Origin: Aestuariibaculum sp. M13
Lineage (GTDB): Bacteria > Bacteroidota > Bacteroidia > Flavobacteriales > Flavobacteriaceae
DNA: 64,000 nucleotides
NCBI RefSeq assembly: GCF_024723255.1
Contig: NZ_JANIAC010000005.1
Span: 186,001 to 250,000, forward strand
Direction of reading: 5' to 3'
Part shown: one piece after another, positions 62,810 to 64,000 of the stretch
Layout of the letters: the number at the start of each line of letters is the position of its first letter
How positions within the stretch are numbered: the stretch's first letter is position 1
The notes under the pieces: generated by a model
Seen by the model: only the letters and a program-made list of their open reading frames with translations
Told to the model about the DNA's origin: nothing
Database searches by the model: none
Made by a program: the position numbers and the translations under genes

Positions 62810-63961
62810 TTAATCAGTTACTAATCCGGTTCCATCCGCCAGTTCTACAGAATAGATGGAGCAGTCTTTACCAAATTCGTTTTTATAAAGTTCTGAAATT
62901 TTTGTTTTAAAATCGTTAACGGCAGATTTGGCAATCAGGTTAATGGTGCAGCCGCCAAAACCACCTCCCATCATTCGGGCACCAAGTATCTGGTCGTTTT
63001 CTTTAGTTTGATCTACTAAATAATCAAGCTCTTCACAGCTTACTTTGTATTGGTGTTGCAGTCCGTGGTGAGAGCCGTAAATGAGTTCTCCTAAAGTTTT
63101 TAAATCACCATCGGTCATGGCTTTAGAAGCTAATTCGGCACGTTTATTTTCCTGAATAACGAACAACGCTTTTTGGTAGTTTTCTTCTGTAACTTTGTCT
63201 TTTACGGTTTCTAAATCGGCTTCAGTAGCATCTCTTAAAGCTTTAATGTTTAGCATTTCAGAAATTGATTCACAAACCGAACGACGATCGTTATAAGCAC
63301 TATCGGACAGGCTGTGCTTTACATTGGTGTTGATTAACATTAATTCGTAACCTTCAAAATCTATATGGAAAGGTTTTGCTTCAATCGATCTGCAATCTAA
63401 AAGTAAGGCGTGGTCTTTAATACCAAACATGCTCGCATATTGGTCCATAATGCCGCAGTTGACACCCACATAGTTGTGTTCTGCTTTTTGGGAAATAAAA
63501 ATCATTTCTTGACGGGTTAATCCTAATTCGAATAATTCATTTAACCCAAAAACCACGCTGTTTTCAAGTGCTGCTGAAGAGGACATTCCTGATCCCGCAG
63601 GAATATTTCCACTGAAAACCACGTTGAAGTTTCCAACCGTAAGTCCTTTTTTCTGGATTTCAGCTATAACACCTAAAACGTAATTTCCCCAGCTTTCTTT
63701 AGCTAAAGGTTGAATGCTGTCTACTGAAAATTCTAAGGTATCTTCAACATCAATCGCATAAGCTACAGAAGTGTCAGAATCGTTTTTTTGAAATGCCGCA
63801 ACAATACCTTTGTTTACGGCAGCCGGAAATACAAACCCGTCGTTATAATCGGTGTGTTCTCCAATAATATTGATACGCCCTGGAGAAAATACCACGAGCG
63901 GTTGCGCGTTAAATTTATCTACAAAGGTTTCTATTACCTTGTTCACTAATGCTTTATTCAT
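62810..63961 (-). CDS. galK: Galactokinase
   Basis: A 383-residue GHMP kinase phosphorylating galactose at O1. Signature motifs GRINIIGEHTDYNDGFVFP near residue 30, the ATP-binding GNIPAGSGMSSSAALE and the C-terminal MMGGGFGGCTINL are intact, giving a full-length enzyme. It is the first gene of the galK-galT operon; its promoter would lie in the last 39 bp or beyond the right end of the window. An aldose epimerase or transporter could follow upstream but is not visible. Confidence 0.95.
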   Translation of the reverse strand: MNKALVNKVIETFVDKFNAQPLVVFSPGRINIIGEHTDYNDGFVFPAAVNKGIVAAFQKNDSDTSVAYAIDVEDTLEFSVDSIQPLAKESWGNYVLGVIAEIQKKGLTVGNFNVVFSGNIPAGSGMSSSAALENSVVFGLNELFELGLTRQEMIFISQKAEHNYVGVNCGIMDQYASMFGIKDHALLLDCRSIEAKPFHIDFEGYELMLINTNVKHSLSDSAYNDRRSVCESISEMLNIKALRDATEADLETVKDKVTEENYQKALFVIQENKRAELASKAMTDGDLKTLGELIYGSHHGLQHQYKVSCEELDYLVDQTKENDQILGARMMGGGFGGCTINLIAKSAVNDFKTKISELYKNEFGKDCSIYSVELADGTGLVTD

Positions 63962-64000
63962 CTGTAAATATTTATTTTTTAAGTCAGATGGAATACCCTA

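Noticed and set aside
1-64000. CRISPR arrays, tRNA/rRNA genes, insertion sequences, integrase or prophage genes
   Set aside because: I scanned the gaps and gene products by eye and found no repeat-spacer array, cloverleaf, transposase or phage-like protein.

Overview
The window is a low-GC, densely packed chromosomal segment of a member of the Bacteroidota, most likely a marine Flavobacteriaceae. The evidence is Bacteroidota-type promoters (-7 box TAnnTTTG, no conventional Shine-Dalgarno need), SusC-like TonB receptor architecture, LytTR phosphorelays, a YtxJ bacillithiol-type protein, and GalK/GalT, FahA and lipoprotein families typical of that group. No tRNA, rRNA, CRISPR array, insertion sequence or prophage was seen.

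Layout. (1) 1-8913: nitrate/nitrite assimilation. It holds the end of nirD, a DUF4202 gene, a NarX-like sensor kinase, a NarL-like regulator, a 1173-residue nitrate reductase fused to a NirB-like FAD/BFD module, and a sirohaem-less reductase-like protein with a C-terminal rubredoxin. (2) 9042-13799: a complete phosphorelay (CheY-like receiver, PAS kinase, Hpt, LytTR regulator) followed by what looks like a structured non-coding RNA and a short glycosyltransferase-like gene. All three promoters here carry 21-22 bp direct repeats held at a fixed distance from the -7 box. (3) 13905-14915: moaA. (4) 15185-21330: an AraC-type membrane regulator, a TonB receptor and two exported HCxxGxDR phosphatases. 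(5) 21380-26938: the molybdenum cofactor operon (moeA, ModE-like regulator, TauE/SafE, mobA-moaD fusion, moeB, moaE, moaC-mogA fusion). (6) 27134-31668: an Fnr-like regulator, then a five-gene haem/flavin electron-transfer module (globin, Tll0287-like lipoprotein, dihaem cytochrome b, FAD/2Fe-2S reductase, pentahaem cytochrome c). (7) 31988-37643: a nitrate-type ABC importer plus an outer-membrane porin. (8) 37726-63961: mostly housekeeping genes, including ComM-like ATPase, PxpABC, two DeoC paralogues (one degenerate), ClpB, RluA-type synthase, FahA, GlyA, PatB-like lyase, FemAB-like protein, GalT and GalK.

The nitrogen genes appear to form one system. The porin and NrtABCD-like importer bring nitrate in, the Mo enzyme (using cofactor made by the moa/moe operon and moaA) reduces it to nitrite, and NirB/NirD (nirB presumably just left of the window) makes ammonium. 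A shared palindrome, taagtattaatactta or close variants, sits at the promoters of the nitrate reductase, the Fnr-like regulator, the globin module and the importer. It therefore probably marks one regulon controlled by the Fnr-like protein.

The most interesting candidates for undescribed biology are: the globin/dihaem cytochrome b/pentahaem module under the same control as nitrate uptake; the LytTR-linked small RNA with its phase-locked repeats; the rubredoxin protein built on a sirohaem-reductase scaffold; and the twin operators flanking the deoC promoter.
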